64,000 bases of DNA from DASVWZ01 sp963715675 (GTDB taxonomy: Bacteria > Acidobacteriota > Terriglobia > Terriglobales > Acidobacteriaceae). The position numbers and the translations under genes are program-made. A model generated the notes under the pieces. That model had not been told where the DNA came from. It ran no database searches and was given only the letters and a program-made list of their open reading frames with translations. Within the stretch, counting starts at the first letter, position 1. The number at the start of each line of letters is the position of its first letter. Positions 26,067 through 34,946 of the stretch are shown here, one piece after another. The DNA lies in NCBI GenBank assembly GCA_963715675.1, contig OY970265.1:620001-684000 (forward strand), written 5' to 3'.

Positions 26067-27458
26067 ATGACGAAGCCACAACAAGATCCCCTCAACGAGT
26101 TCAACGCGACCGGCGCTGATACCTCGGTTTCCCGCTGGCAGACACTGCGTGCTCAGGTCCTCCCGTGGATCGCCAAAGGTGGATTCACCATCGTCGATCA
26201 GGGACTGATTTCCGGATCGAATTTCCTGATCAGCATTCTGCTGGCGCGCTGGCTGGTTCCCGAACAATACGGCGCTTACGCGGTGGGCTTCGCCATTTTC
26301 GTGCTGCTCACGGTGTTTTATCAGTCGGCGCTGCTGGAGCCGATGGCGGTGTTTGGCGGCTCGGCCTATCGCGATAATTTGCGCGAATATTTGCGCGTGC
26401 TTTTATGGATTCAGACCGTAGTCACCATCGTGATGTGCGCGCCGGTAGCGCTGTGGGCGGGGATCACGCACATCATGAATCCCAGCGACGTGCTGCCCGC
26501 GGCGCTGGTGGGCGTAGCCATTGCTACGCCGCTGGTGCTGGTGTTCTGGCTGGTGCGCCGCACTTTCTATCTGGAACTGTCGCCTGCCAACGCCGCGCTG
26601 GGCGCGCTGTGGTATTTCGTAGTTGTCACCGGCGCGTTGTTCGTGCTGTTTCGCCGCAACCTGCTTTCGCCGTTCACGGCTTTTATGGCGATCGCGTTGG
26701 CCGCGCTGGTCACTTGCCTGTTCCTGCTGCACACGCTGCGCAAGAACCTGTCTCCGACTACGGCCAAGCTGCACATTTGGGATATCTGCCGCCGGCACTG
26801 GGTCTACGGACGCTGGGCGCTGGTGGCGAATGTCGCGTCGTGGGTCCCGGCTTACATTTTCTTCCCCATACTGGCCAAGTTTTCGGGGATTGTTCAATCG
26901 GGGCAACTGCGAGCGCTGATGAATTTTGTTGCGCCGCAGCTACAGGTGCAGACGGCGCTGGCGATGCTGTTTCTCCCTTACGCTTCGCGGTTGCGCGGAC
27001 AAAAGGGCGCAAGCTACGCGCTCGCGCTGAATCGAAAAATCACGCTGATTGCGCTGGGCGGAGCGATTGCATATTGGGCGACCATCATCGCGTTCAAAGG
27101 CACAGTGTTTCATCTTTTGTATTCGGGCAAGTACACCGAAGTCGCGCACCTGCTGCCTTGGGTAGCTGTCGGTTCGATTCTGTGGGCGGGCGCGTTTGGT
27201 CCGACCGTGGTATTGCGCGCCATGGAAGCGCCACGGCTGGTGTTCTGGGCTTTTGGAATCGCGGCGGCGGTATCGATGGTCATCGGCCTGCCCGCCGTCA
27301 AGTTTTATGGGCTTTGGGGCGCGATCCTGGGCGTGAACGTGTCGGACGGCATGTCGTGGCTGGTGCTGGCGATTTTGCTGCGGCGAAAGACGGCGGATTT
27401 GCACGAGAGCTCGCAGGCCGTCAGTGAGGCGAAGGCGCAGGAAGTGGCGGCGGGGTAG
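26067..27458 (+). CDS. Polysaccharide/lipid-linked oligosaccharide flippase (Wzx-like)
   Basis: A 463-residue integral membrane protein with about 12 hydrophobic segments and no large soluble domain. The N-terminal pattern is VDQGLISGSNFLISILLARWLVPEQYGAYAVGFAI, where a long helix is followed by an LVPEQYG loop. This is typical of MATE/MOP-superfamily O-antigen and exopolysaccharide flippases. It should move undecaprenyl-linked repeat units across the inner membrane. It follows the NRPS genes on the same strand after a short repeat-filled gap. A role in exporting the peptide product instead cannot be excluded. Confidence 0.85.
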   Translation: MTKPQQDPLNEFNATGADTSVSRWQTLRAQVLPWIAKGGFTIVDQGLISGSNFLISILLARWLVPEQYGAYAVGFAIFVLLTVFYQSALLEPMAVFGGSAYRDNLREYLRVLLWIQTVVTIVMCAPVALWAGITHIMNPSDVLPAALVGVAIATPLVLVFWLVRRTFYLELSPANAALGALWYFVVVTGALFVLFRRNLLSPFTAFMAIALAALVTCLFLLHTLRKNLSPTTAKLHIWDICRRHWVYGRWALVANVASWVPAYIFFPILAKFSGIVQSGQLRALMNFVAPQLQVQTALAMLFLPYASRLRGQKGASYALALNRKITLIALGGAIAYWATIIAFKGTVFHLLYSGKYTEVAHLLPWVAVGSILWAGAFGPTVVLRAMEAPRLVFWAFGIAAAVSMVIGLPAVKFYGLWGAILGVNVSDGMSWLVLAILLRRKTADLHESSQAVSEAKAQEVAAG

Positions 27459-27464
27459 GGGATC

Positions 27465-27585
27465 ACGTCCTACCTCCCACGTCGCCCACGCGTCCTACGT
27501 CCCACGTCGTACGTCGCACGCAACCCCCCGGCGAACTGGACGCAGGTTTTGGCGAACGACGCAGGGCGTAGGACGTGGGACGGTT
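27465..27585. repeat. Permuted CGTCCTACGTCCCAC repeat with inverted copy
   Basis: Tandem, slightly permuted words (ACGTCCTAC, CTCCCACGTCG, CGTCCTACGTCCCACGTCG, TACGTCGCACG) are followed after about 45 bases by the inverted segment GGCGTAGGACGTGGGACGG. It makes up most of the 231-base gap between the flippase and the GH10 genes. Confidence 0.65.
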
Positions 27586-27689
27586 TTACACGTCGGTCCT
27601 TGGCCTTCAAACTACTTGCCACGCCGCTCACAACTTGAAATCATTAACCAGGGTCAACCTGCTGGGGCAGACAGGGAGCTTTTAGACGT

Positions 27690-28742
27690 ATGAAGAGAAT
27701 TTTGCCAGCCCTCCCCATTCTTTTATCGATGATGTTATTAGCGCAGCCCCCGGCCAAGCAGCCTCCACCACCCGACACTCTGCGTTCTTACGCCGACAAG
27801 ATGCATTTTTGGGTCGGAGCAGAAATTCAAGGCCGGTTCTGGGGTGACTCCGGGTACCAGCCAACTCTGGGTCGGGAGTTCAACTCCGGCATCACCATCG
27901 TTCTCATGCGGCAAACCCAGCCCGAGCGCGGCCAATACAACTTTCAAGGCATGGACCGCGACATGAAGTTCGCCAAAGAGCACGATATGAAGCTCTTTGG
28001 CCAGGCGTTGGTTTACAAGAACGAAACTTCTCCGGATTGGTTCCAGCACGGTTGCCGAAGTTGGTCGCCGCCCCAGATGGACCAGATTCTCAAGGAGCAG
28101 ATTCAAACTGTGGTGCGCCACGGCGGCGACACTTTTTACGGCTGGGAAGTGGTGAACGAACCTCTCGACCCCGCCCATAACGGCTGCTTCTCAGATGCGT
28201 TGGGAGAGCAGCAAATGATCGTCAAAGCTTTCCGCTATGCCCGCGAAGCCGCTCCCAATGCGCTGCTGCTGCTCAATGAGACCTTTGGACGGCAAGGAAC
28301 CGACCGGCCGAAAGTTGACCGCTTCTTTGGCCTGCTGCGAGAACTGAAGGCGCAAGGCGCCCCCATCGATGCCGTCGGCATTGAGATGCACCTGGAAGCG
28401 CCTCGCCTGCGCGGGGAGTACGTAGAGGAGTTCAAGTACTTCTTGAAACAGGCCCGGGACGCGGGCGTGGAAGCCCATGTCACCGAAATGGACGTGTTCC
28501 AGGGACACGGCAGCACCCCCGACAATTTCAACAGGCAAAGGGACATCTTTTACCAGATCGTGCACACCTGCCTGCAGGATTCCAATTGCAAAGGCTTCAG
28601 CGTTTGGGGACTGGGAGACAGTAATGCCTGGAAGCCGAAATTTGTCGATATCGACGACACCAAGCCTCTTTTGTTCGATGAGAGTTACGGCAAGAAGCCC
28701 GCATACTTTGGTGTCCTGCAAGCACTGAAGGAAGGCCGATAG
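27690..28742 (+). CDS. GH10 family glycoside hydrolase (xylanase-like), secreted
   Basis: A 350-residue protein with a short N-terminal signal sequence (MKRILPALPILLSMMLLAQ). It has a TIM-barrel GH10 pattern: FGQALVYKNETSPDW near strand 3, the acid/base Glu157 in WEVVNEPLD, IEMHLE, and the nucleophile Glu266 in VTEMDV. WGLGDSNAW is the conserved C-terminal strand. Family members cleave beta-1,4-xylan and related glycans by retention. Inside an exopolysaccharide operon it more likely trims the nascent polymer or degrades stalled chains than digests plant xylan. It lies 24 bases ahead of the Wzy-like gene. Confidence 0.87.
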   Translation: MKRILPALPILLSMMLLAQPPAKQPPPPDTLRSYADKMHFWVGAEIQGRFWGDSGYQPTLGREFNSGITIVLMRQTQPERGQYNFQGMDRDMKFAKEHDMKLFGQALVYKNETSPDWFQHGCRSWSPPQMDQILKEQIQTVVRHGGDTFYGWEVVNEPLDPAHNGCFSDALGEQQMIVKAFRYAREAAPNALLLLNETFGRQGTDRPKVDRFFGLLRELKAQGAPIDAVGIEMHLEAPRLRGEYVEEFKYFLKQARDAGVEAHVTEMDVFQGHGSTPDNFNRQRDIFYQIVHTCLQDSNCKGFSVWGLGDSNAWKPKFVDIDDTKPLLFDESYGKKPAYFGVLQALKEGR

Positions 28743-28766
28743 AAAACCGAGGCAAAGACGACACCG

Positions 28767-30287
28767 ATGAATGCCACCAAAACCTACGAAGTTGAGCAAC
28801 TGAAGATGGCCAGAGGTGTCCCGCGTCCCCGGTCATCGCGCCGGAACGCAATTGTCATTGCCGGCTTGAGCGTTGGCTTCGGCTTGTTGGTTGCGTATTT
28901 GTCGTATGCCTCGGGCATGCTTGCATTAGCAATGCTGGTTGCAGTCCCGGCAGCGGTGGTCACAACGGTTCTGGCGTTGCCCGCAGCCCGGCAGCGGTTG
29001 GTGGAGTTGCTGCCCAAGCTGAGTTGGTGGCACGGGCTGTGGTTCCTGCTATATCTCAGCGGACTGGTCTTCCGTCCGGGGCGAAGTTTGTCCGCAGTCC
29101 GCGCCGAACCGATTGACGCCTGGGCCATGCTGCGCATTGGTCCGGAATTGATCGTCTGTGTCGTTCTGCTGGTTCGGCTGGCGCTGCGCAAGCCGGCTTG
29201 GCTGAAATCATTTTTCCGGGGCATGGTCGGGGCGCTTGCCTTCTACGCCGGGGTTTGCCTTCTTTCGAGCGTGTGGTCGGTCTACCCAGCCTGGACCTTT
29301 TACAAGTCGTGGGAATATCTGGTTGACGTTGGCACGCTGGCAACCATCCTGGTCACGGTTCAATCCACGGAAGATTACGGCACGCTCATCAATTGGACGT
29401 GGGCCATCTTATCGATGGAACTGCTGTGGACTTTGGCCCAGGGAGCCATCTTTCGCAATGATGCCTGGGATGACATGGGCCGATTGACCAGCGTGATCCC
29501 GATGGGCTCGTCAAATGCCATGTCCGGTATCGCCGGCATGGTCGCAATCACGGCTCTGTGCCGGCTTCTTCCCATTGAGCCCCTTAAGCGTTCCGCCCGC
29601 GCTTTCTACGTCGCGGCGTTTATGCTGGGGTTCATTTGCCTCATCTTGGCCAAGACTCGAAATGCGCTCGCCGGATTTGTCTTCGCGGTCTGCCTGATAC
29701 TGTTCTTTTCCCGCAGATTTCGTACTGTTGCGATCCTGGCGGTCGTTGCGGCTGGGTTGCTGGCTATGTCCAGTGTGCAGGGAGACCTCTACGATTATCT
29801 GAGCCGTGGCCAGACCGAAAACACTTTGACGAACCTGAACGGCCGCATGAATTGGTGGACGTTTGCCTGGGAACAGTTCAGCCATCACCCCGTCACCGGA
29901 CTCGGCGCCTATGCCGGCGGGAAGTTCGCCGTTCTCACCAAGATCGGAATGGAGGACGCGTCCTCCCTGCACAGCGACTACATTGAAACCATCGTGGGCT
30001 CCGGGCTGGGGGGCCTGCTGCCTCTCCTGGCGTCCCTGATTGGCACCTGGTGGTTTCTGGTGAAATTTGTTCGAAATCGGTTGCTGACCGCGGCGGAACG
30101 GCAATTCGCTTACGAATGCGTCGGAGTGCTGGGAGTCATCACGATTCACTCGTTTTTCAACGTCGAAATGACCTGGCAAGCCCCTATCCCCTACCTGTTA
30201 GTTGTGGGTTTTGCCGAGTTTCTCCGGCGCAAGTACCAGAATGCCCCGGCCAAGAACCGTTCATTTCCGGTCGAGGATTCCAGGTAG
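28767..30287 (+). CDS. O-antigen polymerase/ligase family protein (Wzy/WaaL-like)
   Basis: A 506-residue integral membrane protein with about 11 hydrophobic segments. A large periplasmic loop carries the region around NGRMNWWTFAWEQFSHHPVTGLGAYAGG, then DASSLHSDYIETIVGSGLGGLLPLL. The G.G......H.D......G..G pattern is typical of the Wzy_C/O-antigen ligase family. In this setting it would polymerise lipid-linked repeat units in the periplasm. A start at 28806 (MARGVP) is possible. It is followed by a 127-base gap with no recognisable feature beyond a small CCCAA/TTGGG palindrome. Confidence 0.87.
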   Translation: MNATKTYEVEQLKMARGVPRPRSSRRNAIVIAGLSVGFGLLVAYLSYASGMLALAMLVAVPAAVVTTVLALPAARQRLVELLPKLSWWHGLWFLLYLSGLVFRPGRSLSAVRAEPIDAWAMLRIGPELIVCVVLLVRLALRKPAWLKSFFRGMVGALAFYAGVCLLSSVWSVYPAWTFYKSWEYLVDVGTLATILVTVQSTEDYGTLINWTWAILSMELLWTLAQGAIFRNDAWDDMGRLTSVIPMGSSNAMSGIAGMVAITALCRLLPIEPLKRSARAFYVAAFMLGFICLILAKTRNALAGFVFAVCLILFFSRRFRTVAILAVVAAGLLAMSSVQGDLYDYLSRGQTENTLTNLNGRMNWWTFAWEQFSHHPVTGLGAYAGGKFAVLTKIGMEDASSLHSDYIETIVGSGLGGLLPLLASLIGTWWFLVKFVRNRLLTAAERQFAYECVGVLGVITIHSFFNVEMTWQAPIPYLLVVGFAEFLRRKYQNAPAKNRSFPVEDSR

Positions 30288-30414
30288 TTTTTTCCCAAAA
30301 TTGGGGGTCTTTCTACCCTCTTGTGTTTCCTGCCGGGGTGGAGTAACTTCTCTCTAACGCCCTCCCCAAGCGGTTCGTAGTGCGCAAGTCTGGTCCTAAG
30401 GGCTAACGGAAGAC

Positions 30415-31206
30415 ATGGCATCGAATACCCTGACATTGGCACTGCCCGGAGTCTCGCCCACGTTTCGTGTGCTGGGAGTAAAGGTCAGCGCCGTCCAGAT
30501 TCCTGATGTCATCGGGATCATGGAGCAATGGATTGCGGAGCCCAACTGCACCCGCTACGTGGCAGTGACCGGCATGCATGGAGTGACTGAATCCCAGGAC
30601 GATGCCGGTTTTAAGGCCATCCTGGAAGAAGCCGACCTGGTCGTGCCCGATGGTATGCCACTGGTCTGGCTGGGTCGCTGGCGCGGGTTCCCGCTGAAGC
30701 GTCGCGTCTATGGACCGGAACTGATGGAGACCTTCTGCCGCGAAACCGGAGCGAAGTACCGCCATTTCTTCTACGGCGGCGCGCCCGGTGTGGCTGACCA
30801 CTTGGCTCAGACCGAGCAGCAGCGCCACGGTATACGCATCGCCGGAACCTATTGCCCGCCGTTTCGCGCGCTCACCGACCAGGAGAAGGATCATGTCGTT
30901 GCGGCCATCGAGGCGGCCAAGCCAGATGTCCTGTGGGTAGGCTTGAGCACTCCCAAACAGGAGCGCTGGATGCACGAGTACAAGGATAAGCTGCGGGTTC
31001 CGGTGCTGCTGGGGGTTGGCGCGGCTTTCGATCTGAACACTGGGCGACTGAAACAAGCCCCTCGCTGGATGCGTGAGAATGGGTTAGAATGGCTGTTCCG
31101 GCTGCTGGCCGAGCCGCGCCGTCTGTGGCGGCGTTACGTCTTGCAGGGTGGAAGGTTTGCCTGGTGTGTGTGCCTGGAGCTGCTGGCGCTTCGGGCTTTT
31201 GATTGA
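30415..31206 (+). CDS. WecG/TagA/CpsF family glycosyltransferase
   Basis: A 263-residue GT26-family enzyme. Hallmarks are YVAVTGMHGVTES, DLVVPDGMPLVWLGR, KRRVYGPELME and FFYGGAPGVADHL. Also present are DVLWVGLSTPKQERWMHEY and the C-terminal VGAAFDLNTGRLKQAPRWMRENGLEWLFRL. Members transfer N-acetylmannosamine-type or other sugars from UDP donors to lipid-linked acceptors at the inner membrane. It probably adds the second or a later sugar after the WbaP-type initiation. The gene is in line with the polysaccharide operon. Confidence 0.92.
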   Translation: MASNTLTLALPGVSPTFRVLGVKVSAVQIPDVIGIMEQWIAEPNCTRYVAVTGMHGVTESQDDAGFKAILEEADLVVPDGMPLVWLGRWRGFPLKRRVYGPELMETFCRETGAKYRHFFYGGAPGVADHLAQTEQQRHGIRIAGTYCPPFRALTDQEKDHVVAAIEAAKPDVLWVGLSTPKQERWMHEYKDKLRVPVLLGVGAAFDLNTGRLKQAPRWMRENGLEWLFRLLAEPRRLWRRYVLQGGRFAWCVCLELLALRAFD

Positions 31207-31296
31207 CCTACTCGAAGTCCCCCCCACTTCGTGACGTGTGATTCAAGCTAAGAGTTTAGAGGAAAATACTGGTTTAAACCATAAGGGGAAATACGC

Positions 31297-32298
31297 ATGA
31301 AGAATCAAAAGAAAGTGCTGGTTACGGGTGCGGGTGGCTTTATCGGACATCACCTGGTGAAGAGGCTGAAAGCCGACGGACACTGGGTGCGGGGCGCGGA
31401 CATCAAGGCTCCGGAATACGAGGCCAGTGCGGCCGACCAATTCGAGCTTCTCGACTTGCGGAAGTACGACAATTGCCTGTTGGCTACGCGTGGCGGAATC
31501 GATGAAGTCTACAATCTGGCCGCCGACATGGGTGGCATCGGCTACATCACCGCCTTCCATGCCGACATCAGCCGCCACAACATCCTCATCAACACCCACA
31601 TGCTGGAGGCCAGCCGGCAAAACGCCGTCTCCCGGTTCCTGTTCTCTTCCTCGGCTTGCGTCTACGCCCAGAGCAAGCAGAAGGACGCCGAAGTGACGCC
31701 GCTTCGTGAGGAAGACGCATTTCCCGCGGATCCTGAGCCGGGCTACGGCTGGGAGAAACTGTTTGCCGAGGAACTCTGCCGCTACTACTACAAGGACTAC
31801 GGCTTCGAGACCCGCATCGTGCGTTTTCACAACGTCTATGGCCCGCTGGGCACCTATGAAGGCGGCAAGGAGAAGGCTCCCGCCGCTCTCAGCCGCAAGG
31901 TCGCTCTGGCCCACGATGGCGATGAGATCGAGGTGTGGGGCGACGGCGAGCAGACCCGCTCTTTCATGTATGTCGATGACTGCGTGGAAGGCTTGCTTCG
32001 CCTTATGGCTTCCAATTGCCGCGATGCCCTTAACCTGGGTACGGACGAGTTGGTCACCATCAATCAACTGGTCGATCTGGTTGCCCAGGCTGCCGGCAAG
32101 CGCATCAAGAAGCGCCACAATCTCACCGGCCCGCAAGGCGTCCGTGGCCGAAACAGCGACAATACCCTGCTGCGCAAAGTCCTGGGGTGGGAGCCGAAAA
32201 TCCTGCTGCGTGAGGGATTGGCCATCACCTATCCGTGGATTGCGAGCCAGGTGCTGCCGGCGAAATCGCAAGAGCCGGTGCTGGCCGGAACACGATAA
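31297..32298 (+). CDS. NAD-dependent epimerase/dehydratase, GDP-mannose 3,5-epimerase-like
   Basis: A 333-residue extended short-chain dehydrogenase. The NAD-binding motif GAGGFIG is at residues 11-17. The catalytic Tyr150 and Lys154 are in YGWEK, after the SSACVY strand. The segments NLAADMGGIGYI and HNVYGPLGTYEGGKEKAPAA closely resemble GDP-mannose 3,5-epimerases, which convert GDP-mannose to GDP-L-galactose and GDP-L-gulose. This suggests a nucleotide-sugar supply role for the polysaccharide. A related dehydratase or epimerase activity remains possible. Confidence 0.87.
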   Translation: MKNQKKVLVTGAGGFIGHHLVKRLKADGHWVRGADIKAPEYEASAADQFELLDLRKYDNCLLATRGGIDEVYNLAADMGGIGYITAFHADISRHNILINTHMLEASRQNAVSRFLFSSSACVYAQSKQKDAEVTPLREEDAFPADPEPGYGWEKLFAEELCRYYYKDYGFETRIVRFHNVYGPLGTYEGGKEKAPAALSRKVALAHDGDEIEVWGDGEQTRSFMYVDDCVEGLLRLMASNCRDALNLGTDELVTINQLVDLVAQAAGKRIKKRHNLTGPQGVRGRNSDNTLLRKVLGWEPKILLREGLAITYPWIASQVLPAKSQEPVLAGTR

Positions 32299-32312
32299 GC
32301 CGGTCACTTTAT

Positions 32313-32333
32313 GGCGCGAGCTTGGCTCGCGCC
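32313..32333. terminator. Perfect 9-bp hairpin after the epimerase gene
   Basis: GGCGCGAGC (32313-32321), loop TTG, GCTCGCGCC (32325-32333). It begins 14 bases after the epimerase stop and covers the ATG at 32311, which argues against that ATG as a start for the next gene. No T-run follows, so termination would not be classical. Confidence 0.5.
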
Positions 32334-32358
32334 TGCAACCTTCAGGAGAGCCATTGCG

Positions 32359-33639
32359 GTGAGGGAAGAGCAACCTCGCAGGTTGGTTTCTGCCGTGCGC
32401 CAGCGCGCAACTATTCACGCGCTGGCGTTGTATTTTCTGGTGGTCTTCCTGGGTGTCCAACCAACCCAAGCGCAAGTGTACACGGCGTTGTACTCGTTTA
32501 CTGGGCCGCCTGACGCTATATTCCCGTACACAGATCTGATCAGGGATGCGAAAGGCAACCTCTATGGCGCCACGTTTTATGGTGGATACGCCGATTGCTA
32601 CCACGGGGCCGGCTGCGGAACTGTGTTTATGGTGGCCGGGAGCGGGAACGAGACGGTGCTGTACGCTTTCTGCCCCAATCATGACACCTGCCCGGACGGG
32701 GAAAATCCGCAGGGATCTCTGGTCCGAGACCGCCTGGGAAACCTCTACGGCACTGCAAGCAACGGCGGCGGGCGCGGGTATGGAGCTGTGTTCAGAGTGG
32801 ACAAGAACGGCAATGAGACGGTGCTCTACAGTTTCGCCGGCGGTTCAGACGGAGCGATCCCGCAATCGAACTTGGTCAGGGACCCGGAGGGCAACCTGTT
32901 TGGCACCACGGAGTATGGCGGCGGGAATGGGTGCACCAACAGACAGGGTTGCGGAACACTGTTTAAGCTCACCCCGGCTGGCAAGGAAGTGGCTCTGTAC
33001 AGGTTCAAAGGAAGTCCAGACGGATCAGGTCCCGGAAACCTGATTCGCGATCGCGCAGGTAATCTATATGGAGTTGCCGGGGGCGGCGCCTACAATCAAG
33101 GGGTCATATTCAAGCTGAGCGGCAGGACCGAAACCATCCTGTATAGCTTCAAAGGCAGCCCGGACGGGGCCGGTCCTAATAGCTTGATCAGAGACGTGGC
33201 AGGCAATCTCTACGGCAACACTTGGTCCGGCGGCCAATACGGCTGCTATCCTAGCGATGACTGTGGGGTCGTATTCAGGTTAGGTAAACACGGAACGGAA
33301 ACCGTCCTTTATGCGTTCTTGGGTGGGCACGACGGTGGCAATCCTGTGGGTGGCATAGCGAGGGACCACGCTGGCAACCTATACGGGGTCGCTAATGAGG
33401 CGGGTGACGGCACGGGAGTGATCTACAAGCTGAGCCGCAATGGTAAGGAAACTGTGTTGTATACCTTTCAGTCAAACACGTCGAGCGGGGGAGACCCGAT
33501 CGGGGGGCTGATTCGTGATGGCGAGGGTAGCCTCTATGGCACCGCCGCCGCTGGGGGCGACCTCGATTGCAGCACTTTTTTCGGGGGGCCCGGCTGTGGA
33601 GTCGTTTTCAAGTTCAGCGCTGACGAGGCTAGGGAGTAG
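32359..33639 (+). CDS. Secreted GloVer-repeat protein (7 repeats) within the polysaccharide locus
   Basis: A 426-residue protein. I choose the GTG at 32359, preceded by AGGAG; the upstream ATG at 32311 lies inside a hairpin. The N-terminus has basic residues and then a hydrophobic signal segment (ALALYFLVVFLGVQPTQAQ). Seven repeats follow with the variant D.LIRDAKGNLYGAT..GG..GTVFKL; the LIRD/LVRD strand distinguishes them from the repeats at 1-3.9 kb. It ends shortly after the seventh repeat. It could be a surface protein co-expressed with the matrix. Function unknown. Confidence 0.84.
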   Translation: MREEQPRRLVSAVRQRATIHALALYFLVVFLGVQPTQAQVYTALYSFTGPPDAIFPYTDLIRDAKGNLYGATFYGGYADCYHGAGCGTVFMVAGSGNETVLYAFCPNHDTCPDGENPQGSLVRDRLGNLYGTASNGGGRGYGAVFRVDKNGNETVLYSFAGGSDGAIPQSNLVRDPEGNLFGTTEYGGGNGCTNRQGCGTLFKLTPAGKEVALYRFKGSPDGSGPGNLIRDRAGNLYGVAGGGAYNQGVIFKLSGRTETILYSFKGSPDGAGPNSLIRDVAGNLYGNTWSGGQYGCYPSDDCGVVFRLGKHGTETVLYAFLGGHDGGNPVGGIARDHAGNLYGVANEAGDGTGVIYKLSRNGKETVLYTFQSNTSSGGDPIGGLIRDGEGSLYGTAAAGGDLDCSTFFGGPGCGVVFKFSADEARE

Positions 33640-33665
33640 TAACGACAACGCAAGCTTGGTGCAAA

Positions 33666-34688
33666 ATGTCTTTTCACACACAACCCGTATTCGTGGTCGG
33701 CATCTGGCGATCGGGCACTTCGCTGCTGTATGCCCTGCTGAACCAGCATCCCGATATCTCTCTCATGTACGAAAGTGATCTGCTGCTGCTTTCCCCCATG
33801 TTTGCCGGGGGCAAGGCCAAAGCGGATTGGAAACAGCGCTGGGATTTCTGGAATTCCGGGCTATCGCGCCACGAACTCGATTCCCATCACCTTCCCGACC
33901 AGGTGCCGGATGTGGCGGCTGCGATGCGTGCGGTTTGCCAGGACTACGCCGGATCCGCCATCTGGGGCTGCAAGTCGCCGAGCTATTACGACCGTCTCGA
34001 TCTGCTCTCCCGGCTGTTTCCCGACGCGCGGTTTATCATCATCTGGCGAAATCCGTTCGATACCTGCCGCAGCGTGGTGCGGGCCTCGAAGAAGACCTCC
34101 TTCTTCAGCAAGACGGGCATGGCCAAGCGCGCCCTGCTGGGCAATCGCGAAATGAAGAGAGGCTCCGACCTGCTGCTCTCCCGAGGCTGCCAGGTCCACC
34201 AACTGCAATATGAAGAGCTGGTTGCGGAGCCGGTAGCGCACATGGAAGCGATCTGCCAGTTTCTGCGGGTGCCGTTCGACCCCAGGATGGCCACGCTCCA
34301 GGGTGCTGACCGTTCCGCGATCTTTTCCCACGAACATCACAAGCAGGTGAAGGGTGAGAAGATCGTTGCCGCCGCGACCCGCCCGGAGGTTCTTTCACCC
34401 CCTTTGAAAAGCAAGATTGAACGCTACATTGCTTACTGGAAGGAACAATACGGCGGGCAGTGGCCGGCTTATCCGCAAGTGCCCGAAAGCTTTGTCAAGC
34501 CCACCTTTTTGGAACGTACCTGGGACCAGGCAGCCTTCAAACTGCTGCAGGCCTGGGACCGGACCGTTGCCGTGGCCTATTGCTTCCTGCCCATCGCCCT
34601 GCTGCGTGGCTATCGCGCGCTGAAACGGCCAAAACACGCGGCTTCTGCAAAGAAAGAAGGCGCCATGCAGTCCAGTCAACAGGATTGA
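33666..34688 (+). CDS. Sulfotransferase family protein
   Basis: A 340-residue PAPS-dependent sulfotransferase. The 5'-phosphosulfate loop is VGIWRSGTSLLYALL at residues 11-25. The 3'-phosphate-binding segment is ARFIIIWRNPFDTCRSVV, where the R and the following S are typical. The C-terminal part is basic and has a weak hydrophobic stretch (AYCFLPIALLRGY). Such genes in polysaccharide loci sulfate the sugar repeat; a peptide or P450-made hydroxyl group is another possible acceptor here. It starts 26 bases after the GloVer gene. The 258-base gap that follows (34689-34946) holds no feature I can support. Confidence 0.88.
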   Translation: MSFHTQPVFVVGIWRSGTSLLYALLNQHPDISLMYESDLLLLSPMFAGGKAKADWKQRWDFWNSGLSRHELDSHHLPDQVPDVAAAMRAVCQDYAGSAIWGCKSPSYYDRLDLLSRLFPDARFIIIWRNPFDTCRSVVRASKKTSFFSKTGMAKRALLGNREMKRGSDLLLSRGCQVHQLQYEELVAEPVAHMEAICQFLRVPFDPRMATLQGADRSAIFSHEHHKQVKGEKIVAAATRPEVLSPPLKSKIERYIAYWKEQYGGQWPAYPQVPESFVKPTFLERTWDQAAFKLLQAWDRTVAVAYCFLPIALLRGYRALKRPKHAASAKKEGAMQSSQQD

Positions 34689-34946
34689 ACGAAGGGGTTT
34701 CACTGCCCCAGTCTCAGGGCGTGATTAGGATGTCCTGATACGGACCAGGAAAGCCGGGCCCGGTTTTGCGAAACGCATTCGAACCGGAATTTGAGCGGAT
34801 CGCTGTGCCGCTGCGTTGGAGAATTGAGGTTCTCTGCCGGGAGACTCCGATGGAGCCTGAGTTTCATCCCAGGGGTCGCTTGGGCGGGGCACCCGGGCCG
34901 GCGGTAGCGGCCTAGGCGGAATTGTCTTCGAGTTCGGGTAGCAGCT

